A model generated the notes under the pieces. That model made no database searches and was not told where the DNA came from. It worked only from the letters and a program-made list of their open reading frames with translations. From assembly GCA_027483785.1 (NCBI GenBank), contig JAIXTU010000428.1, positions 1-13,156 on the forward strand: a stretch of DNA of 13,156 bases. Reading direction: 5' to 3'. Shown here piece by piece: positions 7,107 through 13,156 of this stretch (positions are counted from its first letter, which is position 1; every line of letters begins with the position of its first letter). The DNA comes from Flavobacterium sp. Lineage in GTDB: Bacteria; Bacteroidota; Bacteroidia; Flavobacteriales; Flavobacteriaceae. A program made the position numbers and the translations under genes.

Positions 7107-8159
7107 ATGGATAGTGCAATTATTATAGAAAAGAGCATTTTCATTGTAGTCATTTTTGCGATTACCATGCTTATGGCTATGTATTCGACTTTGGCAGAAC
7201 GTAAAGTTGCGGCTTGGTTACAGGATCGTATTGGTCCGAATCGCGCCGGTAAAGGCGGTATTTTACAGCCACTTGCCGACGGTTTAAAGTTGTTTAGTAA
7301 AGAAGAATTTTTACCCGATACGCCTAATAAGTTTTTATTTATTGTTGGTCCAGGTATTTCGATGAGCGTGGCGTTAATGACGAGCGCCGTAATTCCGTGG
7401 GGCGATAAGTTGGAAATGTTTGGCAGAACAGTGATTTTGCAAGCAACCGACATCGATGTAGCTTTATTATACATCTTTGGTGTATTGTCGGTTGGTGTTT
7501 ATGGAATCATGATTGGCGGCTGGGCATCGAACAACAAATTCTCGTTGATGAGTGCTATGCGTGCTGCCAGCCAAATGATTTCGTATGAAATTGCAATGGG
7601 ATTGGCCATTATTGCTTTGTTGATGATGAGTGGCTCGTTGAGCTTACGCGAAATCGTGGCTCAGCAGCCAGGCATGCAGTGGAATGTGTTTTATCAACCG
7701 ATTGGTTTTGTAATCTTTTTGGTTTGTTCGTTTGCAGAAACAAATCGTACGCCTTTCGATTTAGCGGAATGTGAAGCCGAGTTAATTGGTGGTTATCACA
7801 CGGAGTATTCGTCGATGCGTATGGGATTCTATCTTTTCGCTGAGTACGCGAGTATGTTTATTTCATCGACAATTTTAGCGACCTTGTACTTTGGTGGATA
7901 CAACTATCCAGGTATGGACTGGGTGGTTAACAACTGGGGTGTGAATCCGGCTAATATCTTAGGAATAGTTGTTTTATTTGCGAAAATATGTTTCTTCATC
8001 TTCTTCTTTATGTGGGTAAGATGGACGATACCGCGTTTTCGTTACGATCAGTTGATGCGTTTGGGCTGGAAAATATTGATTCCGTTGGCCATTGTGAACA
8101 TATTTTTGACTGGCATTTTTGTATTGAAGAGCGAGATTTTAGAGGCGTTAGGATTTTAG
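7107..8159 (+). CDS. nuoH: NADH-quinone oxidoreductase subunit H (membrane, quinone-site subunit)
   Basis: A 350-residue multi-helix membrane protein that anchors the peripheral arm and shapes the quinone tunnel. The two family signatures are clear: LAERKVAAWLQDRIGPNRAG (29-48), and AETNRTPFDLAECEAE (210-225) followed by LIGGYHTEY. The conserved loop WTIPRFRYDQLM (306-317) lies near the end. Charged residues in these loops carry the link between quinone reduction and proton pumping, by family knowledge. Hydrophobic segments at about 10-30, 76-96, 118-138, 160-176, 198-210, 245-263, 285-304 and 322-340 fit the eight-helix fold. The ATG is 3 bases after the nuoG stop. It is followed by the only long spacer in the operon section shown (263 bases). 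Confidence 0.98.
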   Translation: MDSAIIIEKSIFIVVIFAITMLMAMYSTLAERKVAAWLQDRIGPNRAGKGGILQPLADGLKLFSKEEFLPDTPNKFLFIVGPGISMSVALMTSAVIPWGDKLEMFGRTVILQATDIDVALLYIFGVLSVGVYGIMIGGWASNNKFSLMSAMRAASQMISYEIAMGLAIIALLMMSGSLSLREIVAQQPGMQWNVFYQPIGFVIFLVCSFAETNRTPFDLAECEAELIGGYHTEYSSMRMGFYLFAEYASMFISSTILATLYFGGYNYPGMDWVVNNWGVNPANILGIVVLFAKICFFIFFFMWVRWTIPRFRYDQLMRLGWKILIPLAIVNIFLTGIFVLKSEILEALGF

Positions 8160-8170
8160 TCGGTAACGAT

Positions 8171-8254
8171 TGCCCTAGCCCCGATAGGAGCGGCATCCTT
8201 TTTTATGGAGCTTCGCGGAATAAAAAAGATACAGCGGATAGCGGGAATAGCTTC
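8171..8254 (+). repeat. Intergenic hairpin repeat element in the nuoH-nuoI spacer
   Basis: An imperfect inverted repeat starting 11 bases after the nuoH stop. The left arm contains CTAGCCCCGATAGGAGCGGC and the right arm ACAGCGGATAGCGGGAATAG. The core is a perfect 9-bp stem, CTTTTTTAT (8198-8206) with ATAAAAAAG (8220-8228), around a 13-base loop. Outer pairing visible by eye includes 8180-8183 with 8242-8245, 8185-8186 with 8239-8240, 8190-8191 with 8234-8235, and 8175-8177 with 8248-8250. From memory, near-identical elements recur between genes in many flavobacterial genomes; I know no agreed name or function for them. It could form an RNA stem that affects stability or readthrough between nuoH and nuoI. 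No protein-coding signal is seen. Confidence 0.7.
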
Positions 8255-8273
8255 AAAAAAAGAGGATAGTTTT

Positions 8274-8305
8274 GAGAAGCGAGAAGCGAGAAACGAGAAG
8301 CGAGA
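8274..8305 (+). repeat. Heptamer tandem repeat, GAGAAGC x4 plus partial unit
   Basis: Four adjacent 7-base units, GAGAAGC (8274-8280), GAGAAGC (8281-8287), GAGAAAC (8288-8294, one change) and GAGAAGC (8295-8301), followed by GAGA. It lies between the hairpin repeat and nuoI, outside any gene. Short heptamer tracts of this sort are common in non-coding DNA of Bacteroidota and can change copy number by slippage. No function can be read from it. The remaining spacer to 8422 holds a small palindrome, GAAAAGTTTTC (8309-8319), and otherwise nothing I recognise. Confidence 0.85.
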
Positions 8306-8422
8306 TTTGAAAAGTTTTCTCGATAGTGATTGGGAAAGGATTTAGTTCCGAAATAAATCGGGATACCTTGTGTAAAATACGAAGACAGATAGAGTCTATA
8401 AAAACGAAAAAGTAAATTAGAG

Positions 8423-8968
8423 ATGGCAATAGAAACGATTTCATTATCGGGACGCAAAAAAGAGGTGGTGAACAAAAAGATGAATTTTTGGGAAGGCCTT
8501 TACTTAGTTGCGATTATCAAGGGATTGTTTATTACAATCAGGCACTTATTTAAGCGAAAAGTTACCATTAAATATCCGGAGCAAGTGCGTGAGCGAAGCG
8601 ACGTGTATCGTGGTCAGCATTTATTAAAACGCGATGAGTTTGGTCGCGAAAATTGCACGGCTTGTGGTTTATGCGCGTTGTCGTGTCCGGCTGAGGCGAT
8701 TACGATGACTGCGGCCGAGCGCAAGCCTGAGGAAAAGCATTTGTATCGCGAGGAAAAATATGCTTCGGTTTACGAAATCAATATGTTGCGTTGTATTTTT
8801 TGTGGTTTGTGTGAAGAAGCTTGCCCGAAAGATGCGGTTTATCTTACAGAATCGAAAGAGTTGGTTCCAGCGATGTACGGTCGTGAAGACTTTATCTTTG
8901 GAAAAGACCGTTTGGTAATGCCTTTAACACAGGCAATGGTTAATGCTCAATCTCAAATGACTCGTTAA
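8423..8968 (+). CDS. nuoI: NADH-quinone oxidoreductase subunit I (two [4Fe-4S] ferredoxin domain)
   Basis: A 181-residue subunit that carries clusters N6a and N6b and passes electrons from NuoG to NuoB. The two ferredoxin motifs are CTACGLCALSCP (C78, C81, C84, C88) and CIFCGLCEEACP (C124, C127, C130, C134), each C-x2-C-x2-C-x3-C-P. An amphipathic N-terminal part (FWEGLYLVAIIKGLFITIRHLF, about 22-43) matches the family's membrane-surface helix. The ATG at 8423 gives a slightly basic lead; ATG at 8480 (M20, MNFWEG) is an in-frame alternative that keeps all family features. The gene follows the 263-base repeat-bearing spacer, and its stop overlaps the nuoJ start by one base (TAATG). Confidence 0.97.
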   Translation: MAIETISLSGRKKEVVNKKMNFWEGLYLVAIIKGLFITIRHLFKRKVTIKYPEQVRERSDVYRGQHLLKRDEFGRENCTACGLCALSCPAEAITMTAAERKPEEKHLYREEKYASVYEINMLRCIFCGLCEEACPKDAVYLTESKELVPAMYGREDFIFGKDRLVMPLTQAMVNAQSQMTR

Positions 8969-9489
8969 TGTCGGCAGTACTACTCACTTTTTACATCTTA
9001 TCGGCAATCACGCTTGCTACAGCGTTTTTAACGATTTACAGCAGAAATCCGATTCACTCGGCTATTTATTTGGTGATTTGTTTCTTTACAATAGCCGGAC
9101 ACTATCTGCTACTCAACGCACAATTTTTAGCTATCGTTCACATTATTGTGTACTCCGGGGCCATTATGATTTTGCTCTTGTTTACCATCATGTTAATGAA
9201 TTTGAACAAAGAAGACGAGGTGCACAAACCGCGTATCACTCGCTTAGGCGCTGTGGTGGTTTTTTGCTGCATGTGCCTCATTATGCTTACGATTTTTGTG
9301 AATTCGCAACCGGTTGCCGATACAGTTCCGGCAAGTGGAGTTGATTATCAATCGATTAAAGTTCTTGGCCAAGTCTTGTTAGATGGCGATGAGGGCTATA
9401 TGGTGCCGTTTGAATTTGCATCGATTTTATTATTGGTAGCCATGATTGGAACCGTTTTATTGTCTAAAAAAGAAAAAGTACAACTATAA
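8968..9489 (+). CDS. nuoJ: NADH-quinone oxidoreductase subunit J (membrane)
   Basis: A 173-residue membrane subunit of complex I at the hinge between NuoH and the pumping arm. Five hydrophobic segments fit the family: about 4-22, 30-48, 54-75, 90-110 and 148-165. The segment VHIIVYSGAIMILLLF (57-72) is the conserved third helix, which carries the Tyr that takes part in the helix distortion tied to proton transfer. A hydrophilic stretch (about 112-145) lies before the last helix. The start overlaps the nuoI stop by one base and its own stop overlaps the nuoK start in the same way, a sign of translational coupling. Confidence 0.96.
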   Translation: MSAVLLTFYILSAITLATAFLTIYSRNPIHSAIYLVICFFTIAGHYLLLNAQFLAIVHIIVYSGAIMILLLFTIMLMNLNKEDEVHKPRITRLGAVVVFCCMCLIMLTIFVNSQPVADTVPASGVDYQSIKVLGQVLLDGDEGYMVPFEFASILLLVAMIGTVLLSKKEKVQL

Positions 9490-9809
9490 TGCAGGACGTT
9501 TTAAATCAAGTTGGAATTAACAATTACATCTTTTTATCGGTGTTGTTGTTCTGCATCGGAGTTTTCGGTGTGCTCTATCGTCGAAATGCGATTATTGTAT
9601 TGATGTCTATTGAAATCATGCTCAATGCAGTAAATCTTCTTTTTGTTGCGTTTTCGACGTATCATGAAGACGCTCAAGGGCAAGTGTTTGTATTTTTCTC
9701 GATGGCTGTAGCCGCAGCCGAAGTAGCTGTTGGTTTGGCTATTTTGGTTTCTATTTTCAGAAATATCGGGTCGATTGATGTGTCAAATCTTAAAAAGCTT
9801 AGAGGATAA
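9489..9809 (+). CDS. nuoK: NADH-quinone oxidoreductase subunit K (membrane)
   Basis: A 106-residue, three-helix membrane subunit (helices about 12-29, 34-56 and 65-92) that supplies part of a proton path in complex I. The two conserved membrane glutamates are present at E42 (LMSIEIMLNAVNL) and E78 (AVAAAEVAVGLAI), corresponding to E36 and E72 of the E. coli protein by motif. The length is normal. ATG 9489 overlaps the nuoJ stop by one base, and nuoL begins 3 bases after its stop. Confidence 0.97.
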   Translation: MQDVLNQVGINNYIFLSVLLFCIGVFGVLYRRNAIIVLMSIEIMLNAVNLLFVAFSTYHEDAQGQVFVFFSMAVAAAEVAVGLAILVSIFRNIGSIDVSNLKKLRG

Positions 9810-9812
9810 CTA

Positions 9813-11699
9813 ATGGATTTATCGATTATTTTACTGCTGTTATTAGCTCCGTTAGGTGGCTTTTTAATCAATACTTTTTTAGGGAAACAACTCGGAAAAG
9901 GTGCTTCAGGTGCTATCGGAACTTTAGCTATTGTTATTAGTTTCGTTTGTACTTTAGTATTGTTTTTAGGATTGGAACCCGGCGCAAACACGAAAGCTGA
10001 TTTGTTTCACTGGTTAACTTTCCAAAACTTTAGCGTTGATTTCTCTTTTCAGTTCGATCAACTAAGTTTATTGTGGTTGCTTTTCGTGACTGGTATCGGT
10101 TCGCTGATTCACTTGTATTCGATCAGCTACATGCACCACGATAAAGATTTTCACAAGTTTTTCTCGTATTTAAACCTGTTTGTCTTCTTTATGATCGTTT
10201 TGGTCAGTGGAAGTAACTTGCCTATTTTATTTATCGGTTGGGAAGGCGTAGGATTGTGCTCGTACTTGCTAATCGGATTTTGGTACAGCAATCAGGATTA
10301 CAACGATGCAGCAAAAAAGGCGTTCATTATGAACCGTGTTGGCGACTTAGGTTTGCTTATCGGTATATTTATTTTGGCAACTTTAGCTGGAACGCTCGAT
10401 TATCAAGGTTTGGAAACATTCTTTCAAACGAAAGGTAGTTTGGTTGATTCTACTTGGTTGGCCGTTGCGGCACTTTGTTTGTTTATTGGAGCGTGTGGAA
10501 AATCGGCACAATTGCCTTTATACACGTGGTTACCGGATGCGATGGCTGGCCCGACGCCAGTTTCTGCATTAATTCACGCAGCAACGATGGTAACGGCAGG
10601 TATTTTTATGGTAACGCGACTACACTTCTTGTTCGATTTGGTTCCGGCCATTCAAAATGTTATCGCCGTTGTTGGTGTCGCAACTGCGCTTTTTGCAGCA
10701 ACAATCGGCTTAGCACAGAACGACATCAAGAAAGTATTGGCCTATTCAACTGTATCTCAATTAGGACTAATGTTCTTGGCATTGGGCGTTGGAGCGTATG
10801 AAGTTGCCGTTTTCCATGTGATTACACATGCATTCTTTAAGGCGTGTTTATTCTTGGGTGCAGGTTCGGTTATTCACGCAAATTCCGACGAACAAGATAT
10901 GCGCAAAATGGGTGGTTTGCGAAAAGTAATGCCAATCACATTCATTACCATGCTTATTTCGAGCTTGGCGATCGCTGGTATTTTTCCGCTGTCGGGTTTT
11001 TGGTCTAAGGACGAAATTTTATTGGAAGCCTTTCATTACAGTATTCCGTTCTGGGCAGTAGCTTCGTTAGCATCGATTCTTACAGCCTTTTATATGTTCC
11101 GTTTAATGTTCTTGACCTTCTTTGGTGAATTTAGAGGAACAGAGCACGCAAAGAGTCATTTACATGAAAGTCCTGCTTTAATGACGATACCTCTTGTTAT
11201 TTTGGCAACTTTGGCAGCCGTTGGTGGTTTGATTAGCATACCAGGGTCAAGTTGGTTGATGCACTTTTTGGAACCTTTGCTTCACGCAGATGGGGCACTA
11301 GAACACCATGCGCTAGACCAAACGGCATACATCTTAATGGCAGTGGCATCGGTTGGCGCAATTGTCGGAATTTTCATTGCTTACAGAAAATACATTTCAA
11401 ATAAAGAAGTTCCGAGTGAAGACAGTGAAGTGACTGGATTCACGAAAGTACTTGCTGAAAAATATTACGTTGATGAATTATACGACAACGTATTCGTAAA
11501 ACCGATAAACTTATTGGCGCGTTTCTTTAGAGATGTTATTGAAACGGCACTCGGATCGCTTGTTTACGGATTTGGAAAAGCAGCGTCTGAGATAAGCAAT
11601 CAAGGACGAAAAGTACACAACGGCAGTATCGGATTGTACTTATTCGTTTTTGTAATCGGATTCTGTCTTATTGTATCGTATTTATTTTTAGCTCAATAA
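9813..11699 (+). CDS. nuoL: NADH-quinone oxidoreductase subunit L (antiporter-like proton pump)
   Basis: The distal antiporter-like pump subunit, 628 residues, including the long C-terminal lateral helix region. The residues of the proton path are visible: E144 in FIGWEGVGLCSYLLIGFW, K230 in GACGKSAQLPLYTWLPDA, and K399 in FWSKDEIL. Around them lie GPTPVSALIHAATMVTAG (246-263) and HAFFKACLFLGAGSVIH (339-355), the core of the Mrp/NuoL family. The C-terminal part has a long amphipathic stretch (about 430-600) and a final membrane helix (about 606-626), as expected for the piston-like arm. No disruption is seen. nuoM starts 9 bases after its stop. Confidence 0.98.
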   Translation: MDLSIILLLLLAPLGGFLINTFLGKQLGKGASGAIGTLAIVISFVCTLVLFLGLEPGANTKADLFHWLTFQNFSVDFSFQFDQLSLLWLLFVTGIGSLIHLYSISYMHHDKDFHKFFSYLNLFVFFMIVLVSGSNLPILFIGWEGVGLCSYLLIGFWYSNQDYNDAAKKAFIMNRVGDLGLLIGIFILATLAGTLDYQGLETFFQTKGSLVDSTWLAVAALCLFIGACGKSAQLPLYTWLPDAMAGPTPVSALIHAATMVTAGIFMVTRLHFLFDLVPAIQNVIAVVGVATALFAATIGLAQNDIKKVLAYSTVSQLGLMFLALGVGAYEVAVFHVITHAFFKACLFLGAGSVIHANSDEQDMRKMGGLRKVMPITFITMLISSLAIAGIFPLSGFWSKDEILLEAFHYSIPFWAVASLASILTAFYMFRLMFLTFFGEFRGTEHAKSHLHESPALMTIPLVILATLAAVGGLISIPGSSWLMHFLEPLLHADGALEHHALDQTAYILMAVASVGAIVGIFIAYRKYISNKEVPSEDSEVTGFTKVLAEKYYVDELYDNVFVKPINLLARFFRDVIETALGSLVYGFGKAASEISNQGRKVHNGSIGLYLFVFVIGFCLIVSYLFLAQ

Positions 11700-11708
11700 T
11701 CAGCACGT

Positions 11709-13151
11709 ATGGAAGTTATCTACTTACTTATTTTACTTTTAGCGGGCGCCGGACTGACGTATTTTTCCGGTGAGAAAGCGGCATCACGTGTTGCATTGTT
11801 GATTTCAACGGTTGCGTTCGGATATTCGCTTTATTTGGTTTCGCTGCATTACAATGGGCAGTTGCCAGAAAATATTCATTTCGATTGGATTGCAAAGCCA
11901 AGCATTGGTTTCGATTTACGATTAGATGGTTTAGCACTTCTGATGCTTGTGCTTACCACAACTTTACTTCCCTTAATTGTTGCAAGTGGCATCGAAACGA
12001 AATTCGCAAATGCAAAATCGCTTTATGCACTCGTTCTATTGATGGCATTTGCGATGTGCGGAACATTTGTGGCTTCAAACGGATTGTTGTATTATATCTT
12101 CTGGGAAGTAGCTTTAATTCCGATTTACTTCATTGCATTAATTTGGGGAAGTGGCGATGCTGAAGAACGCAAAAAGCAAGTGGTGAAGTTCTTTATTTAC
12201 ACTTTTGCTGGTTCGTTGTTTATGCTCGTAGGCTTTGTTTATTTGTATGGAAAAGCGGGAAGTTTGTTATTAACCGATTTATATAATTTAGAATTATCCT
12301 ACAACGAGCAACTTCTTGTTTTTGGAGGTTTCTTTCTAGCGTATGCCATTAAGATTCCATTGATTCCGTTTCATACTTGGCAAGCGAATGTGTACCAAAA
12401 AGCTCCTGCTATGGGTACCATGTTACTTTCCGGCATCATGCTGAAAATGGGATTGTACAGCGTAATTCGTTGGCAAATTCCGATCTCGCCTGATGCATCG
12501 AAAGAGTTAATGCCTTATTTGGTTTGGATCGGAATCGCTGGTGTTATTTATGGTTCTATCGTTGCTTTACGTCAGCGCGATTTGAAGAAGTTATTGGCTT
12601 ACTCATCACTTGCACACGTTGGTTTAATTGCTGCCGGTTTTTACGGATTAACAGCCGACGGCATCACTAGCGGTATCATTCAAATGTTTGGACACGGTTT
12701 AGTGGTTGTTGGTGTTTTCTTTGCAGTTGAAGTAATAGAACGCCGTTACCACACACGCGCCATCAGTGAATTAGGTGGAATTCGAGCGCAAGCTGTGAAA
12801 TTTGCTTCGGCATTTTTAATTGTTACACTTGCATCGGTTGCCCTTCCTGGCACTGTGAATTTTGTGGGTGAATTCGGATTGTTGTTTTCACTATCTACAC
12901 AAAACGTTTGGTTTGCCGTTATCGGAGGTTTAACCATTGTTTTGGGAGCTTATTACATGTTAAAAATGTATCAGCAGGTTATGTTGGGCGAAGCGAATAA
13001 AAAGCCGTTTGCCGATTTAACCGTCACAGAGTCGCTTGTTTTTGGTGCTCTAGCAGCTGTTATCTTTTTCTTTGGAATTTATCCGCAGCCAATAAACGAT
13101 TTGATTGCACCAGCCGTAAATGAAATTATCGCTCAAATTAGCACAAACTAA
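11709..13151 (+). CDS. nuoM: NADH-quinone oxidoreductase subunit M (antiporter-like proton pump)
   Basis: A 480-residue antiporter-like pump subunit between NuoL and NuoN. Key charged residues are present: E133 in FWEVALIPIYFI, K215 in AYAIKIPLIPFHTW, and E388 in GTVNFVGEF. KKLLAYSSLAHVGLI (293-307) and the glycine/histidine segment MFGHGLVVVG (326-335) are family features. After PFHTW the usual LPDAH-type sequence is replaced by QANVYQKAP (225-233), a variation I associate with Bacteroidota NuoM. The N-terminus is rather short before the first conserved block. The gene is complete; the stop is at 13149-13151, and the five bases after it do not show the next gene (expected to be nuoN). Confidence 0.97.
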   Translation: MEVIYLLILLLAGAGLTYFSGEKAASRVALLISTVAFGYSLYLVSLHYNGQLPENIHFDWIAKPSIGFDLRLDGLALLMLVLTTTLLPLIVASGIETKFANAKSLYALVLLMAFAMCGTFVASNGLLYYIFWEVALIPIYFIALIWGSGDAEERKKQVVKFFIYTFAGSLFMLVGFVYLYGKAGSLLLTDLYNLELSYNEQLLVFGGFFLAYAIKIPLIPFHTWQANVYQKAPAMGTMLLSGIMLKMGLYSVIRWQIPISPDASKELMPYLVWIGIAGVIYGSIVALRQRDLKKLLAYSSLAHVGLIAAGFYGLTADGITSGIIQMFGHGLVVVGVFFAVEVIERRYHTRAISELGGIRAQAVKFASAFLIVTLASVALPGTVNFVGEFGLLFSLSTQNVWFAVIGGLTIVLGAYYMLKMYQQVMLGEANKKPFADLTVTESLVFGALAAVIFFFGIYPQPINDLIAPAVNEIIAQISTN

Positions 13152-13156
13152 CCAAC

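Noticed and set aside
8198..8228. The 9-bp stem CTTTTTTAT/ATAAAAAAG as an intrinsic terminator after nuoH.
   Set aside because: The core stem is almost all A/T and no T tract follows the right arm; it is part of a larger repeat, and nuoI onward must still be expressed.
7988..8269. A + strand frame of 93 residues overlapping the 3' end of nuoH and running into the spacer.
   Set aside because: Most of it is nuoH in another frame and its end is translation of the hairpin repeat; no family features.
8364..8371. TACCTTGT upstream of nuoI as a Bacteroidota -7 box (TAnnTTTG).
   Set aside because: It differs from the consensus, no convincing -33 element was found at the right distance, and AT-rich spacers give such near matches by chance.
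8203..8475. Two reverse-strand frames across the nuoH-nuoI spacer.
   Set aside because: They translate the hairpin repeat, the heptamer tract and AT-rich spacer, giving low-complexity sequence, and overlap the nuoI start.

Overview
The window is most of a respiratory complex I (NADH:quinone oxidoreductase, nuo) operon, all on the + strand: the 3' end of nuoB, then complete nuoC, D, E, F, G, H, I, J, K, L and M. nuoA and most of nuoB lie upstream. nuoN, not seen here, would be expected just downstream. The source looks like a member of the Bacteroidota, probably Flavobacteriia or close relatives. The evidence is the A-to-N order with separate nuoC and nuoD, a short NuoG without the molybdopterin-type C-terminal half, little sign of Shine-Dalgarno sequences before starts, and an intergenic hairpin repeat that resembles elements I recall from flavobacterial genomes. 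The phylum call is an inference.

Layout: 1-2447 carries nuoB(end)-C-D-E. 2447-3092 carries a minimal nucleotidyltransferase (MNT) and a HEPN protein with an intact RX4HXY motif, together a MntA/HepT-type toxin-antitoxin pair lying between nuoE and nuoF. 3094-4461 is nuoF. 4483-6054 carries an OLD-like AAA/ABC-type ATPase and a small protein that looks like a stand-alone TOPRIM domain, lying between nuoF and nuoG. 6060-8159 is nuoG-H. 8160-8422 is a 263-base spacer holding a long imperfect hairpin repeat and a heptamer tandem repeat. 8423-13151 is nuoI-J-K-L-M.

The nuo genes encode the NADH-oxidising arm (E, F, G), the connecting iron-sulphur arm (B, C, D, I) and the membrane proton-pumping arm (H, J, K, L, M). 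The unusual part is the N-module section E-F-G. Two unrelated two-gene cassettes of the toxin-antitoxin or phage-defence kind sit at two consecutive gene junctions, each one in the operon direction and packed with native-like spacing (a 1-base overlap at nuoE/MNT, 1 base at HEPN/nuoF, 21 bases at nuoF/ATPase, 5 bases at TOPRIM-like/nuoG). Both cassettes look clearly more AT-rich than the nuo genes around them. The reading is that they were acquired horizontally and became integral cistrons of a housekeeping operon. The ATPase plus small TOPRIM-like pair is the best candidate for a poorly described system.
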